Shown here piece after piece: positions 13,421 to 13,703 of a stretch of DNA of 13,703 bases; positions within the stretch are counted from its first letter, which is position 1; every line of letters starts with the position of its first letter. Source of the DNA: JAWWBG01 sp033721095 (GTDB taxonomy: Bacteria > Actinomycetota > Nitriliruptoria > Nitriliruptorales > Nitriliruptoraceae); contig JAWWBG010000051.1 in NCBI GenBank assembly GCA_033721095.1, forward strand, positions 1 to 13,703. The letters are read 5' to 3'. The notes beneath the pieces were generated by a model. That model was not told where the DNA came from, did no database searches, and was given only the letters and a program-made list of their open reading frames with translations. The translations under genes were made by a program, and so were the position numbers.

Positions 13421-13703
13421 ATGACGCCTGACAGCCCGACGACCACTGCCGAGACCGTCACCGACGCCTCGACGGACACCGGCGAGCCCAGCGTCACCGA
13501 CAACGGCGACCACGCGTCCCCACGACCCCGCCGGGGCGTCGCCGTGCTGGGAGATCGTGTCCTGGTCGCGGTTCCTGCCGACGGCGAGCGCCGCTCGAAG
13601 GGCGGCATCCTGATCCCTGCGACCGCCGAGTCCGTCGACAAGAAGGGCATCTGGGGCCAGACGATGGCCGTCGGACCGCACGTCCGGCACATCCAGACCG
13701 GCG
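13421..13703 (+). CDS. GroES-family (cpn10) co-chaperonin, partial at the window end
   Basis: The first 94 residues of a protein cut off by the window edge. After a polar, acidic, Thr/Asp-rich extension (about 1-36), the GroES barrel starts: VAVLGDRVLVAVPADGERR (about 40-58). The mobile-loop region KGGILIPATA (about 60-69) and WGQTMAVGPHVRHIQTG follow. Normal GroES begins within a few residues of the LGDRVLV strand, so the ~36-residue extension is unusual. The WG...AVG.HVR...G pattern recalls a second, divergent GroES-like family in Actinobacteria rather than the groES beside groEL, but this is from memory of the family. No groEL is visible. The ATG at 13421 is supported by the -10 element exactly seven bases upstream. 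Confidence 0.8.
   Translation, partial: MTPDSPTTTAETVTDASTDTGEPSVTDNGDHASPRPRRGVAVLGDRVLVAVPADGERRSKGGILIPATAESVDKKGIWGQTMAVGPHVRHIQTG

Overview
This window looks like chromosomal DNA from a high-GC actinobacterium. The support is GC-rich codon use, GTG starts, starts preceded by TANNNT seven bases upstream (leaderless style), DtxR/IdeR-type iron boxes, and protein families common in Actinobacteria. A deep-branching actinobacterial lineage is possible, but the sequence alone does not settle it. There is no insertion sequence, phage gene or CRISPR array; the window reads as ordinary chromosome with two transport loci.

Left end (1-1270, + strand): the 3' end of an unknown gene with one membrane segment, a tRNA-Cys(GCA), and a six-helix membrane protein of unknown function. 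A perfect 11-bp hairpin (1238-1264) closes that gene and faces the end of the next, convergent operon.

Centre (1274-8257, - strand): a branched-chain amino-acid/amide-type (HAAT) ABC importer operon, read right to left. It comprises a lipoprotein binding protein with a long Pro/Gly linker, LivH permease, a fused LivM-LivG permease/ATPase with extra membrane segments between the domains, LivF ATPase, and a secreted or membrane proline-rich protein one base after livF. A TesB-like thioesterase lies 82 bases upstream of the operon on the same strand and may or may not be co-transcribed. The true substrate of the transporter cannot be read from the sequence.

Right part (8378-13703): a tRNA-Val(GAC) with encoded CCA, an unrecognised 139-residue gene (- strand), then an iron locus. 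A strong iron box (8997-9015) lies before fbpA-fbpB (ferric-iron binding lipoprotein and double-domain permease, + strand). The matching ATPase gene fbpC is on the opposite strand, tail to tail with fbpB. The other end of fbpC faces a second, weaker iron box (12876-12894), which also covers the -10 element of a divergent gene.

That divergent gene is the most interesting item. It encodes the dimerisation and SH3-like parts of a DtxR/IdeR iron regulator without the DNA-binding helix-turn-helix. Its ancillary metal-site residues are kept and the primary-site residues are changed. It may be a modulator of the full-length iron repressor, or an iron-responsive protein with another job. The window ends inside a GroES-family co-chaperonin gene with an unusual N-terminal extension.
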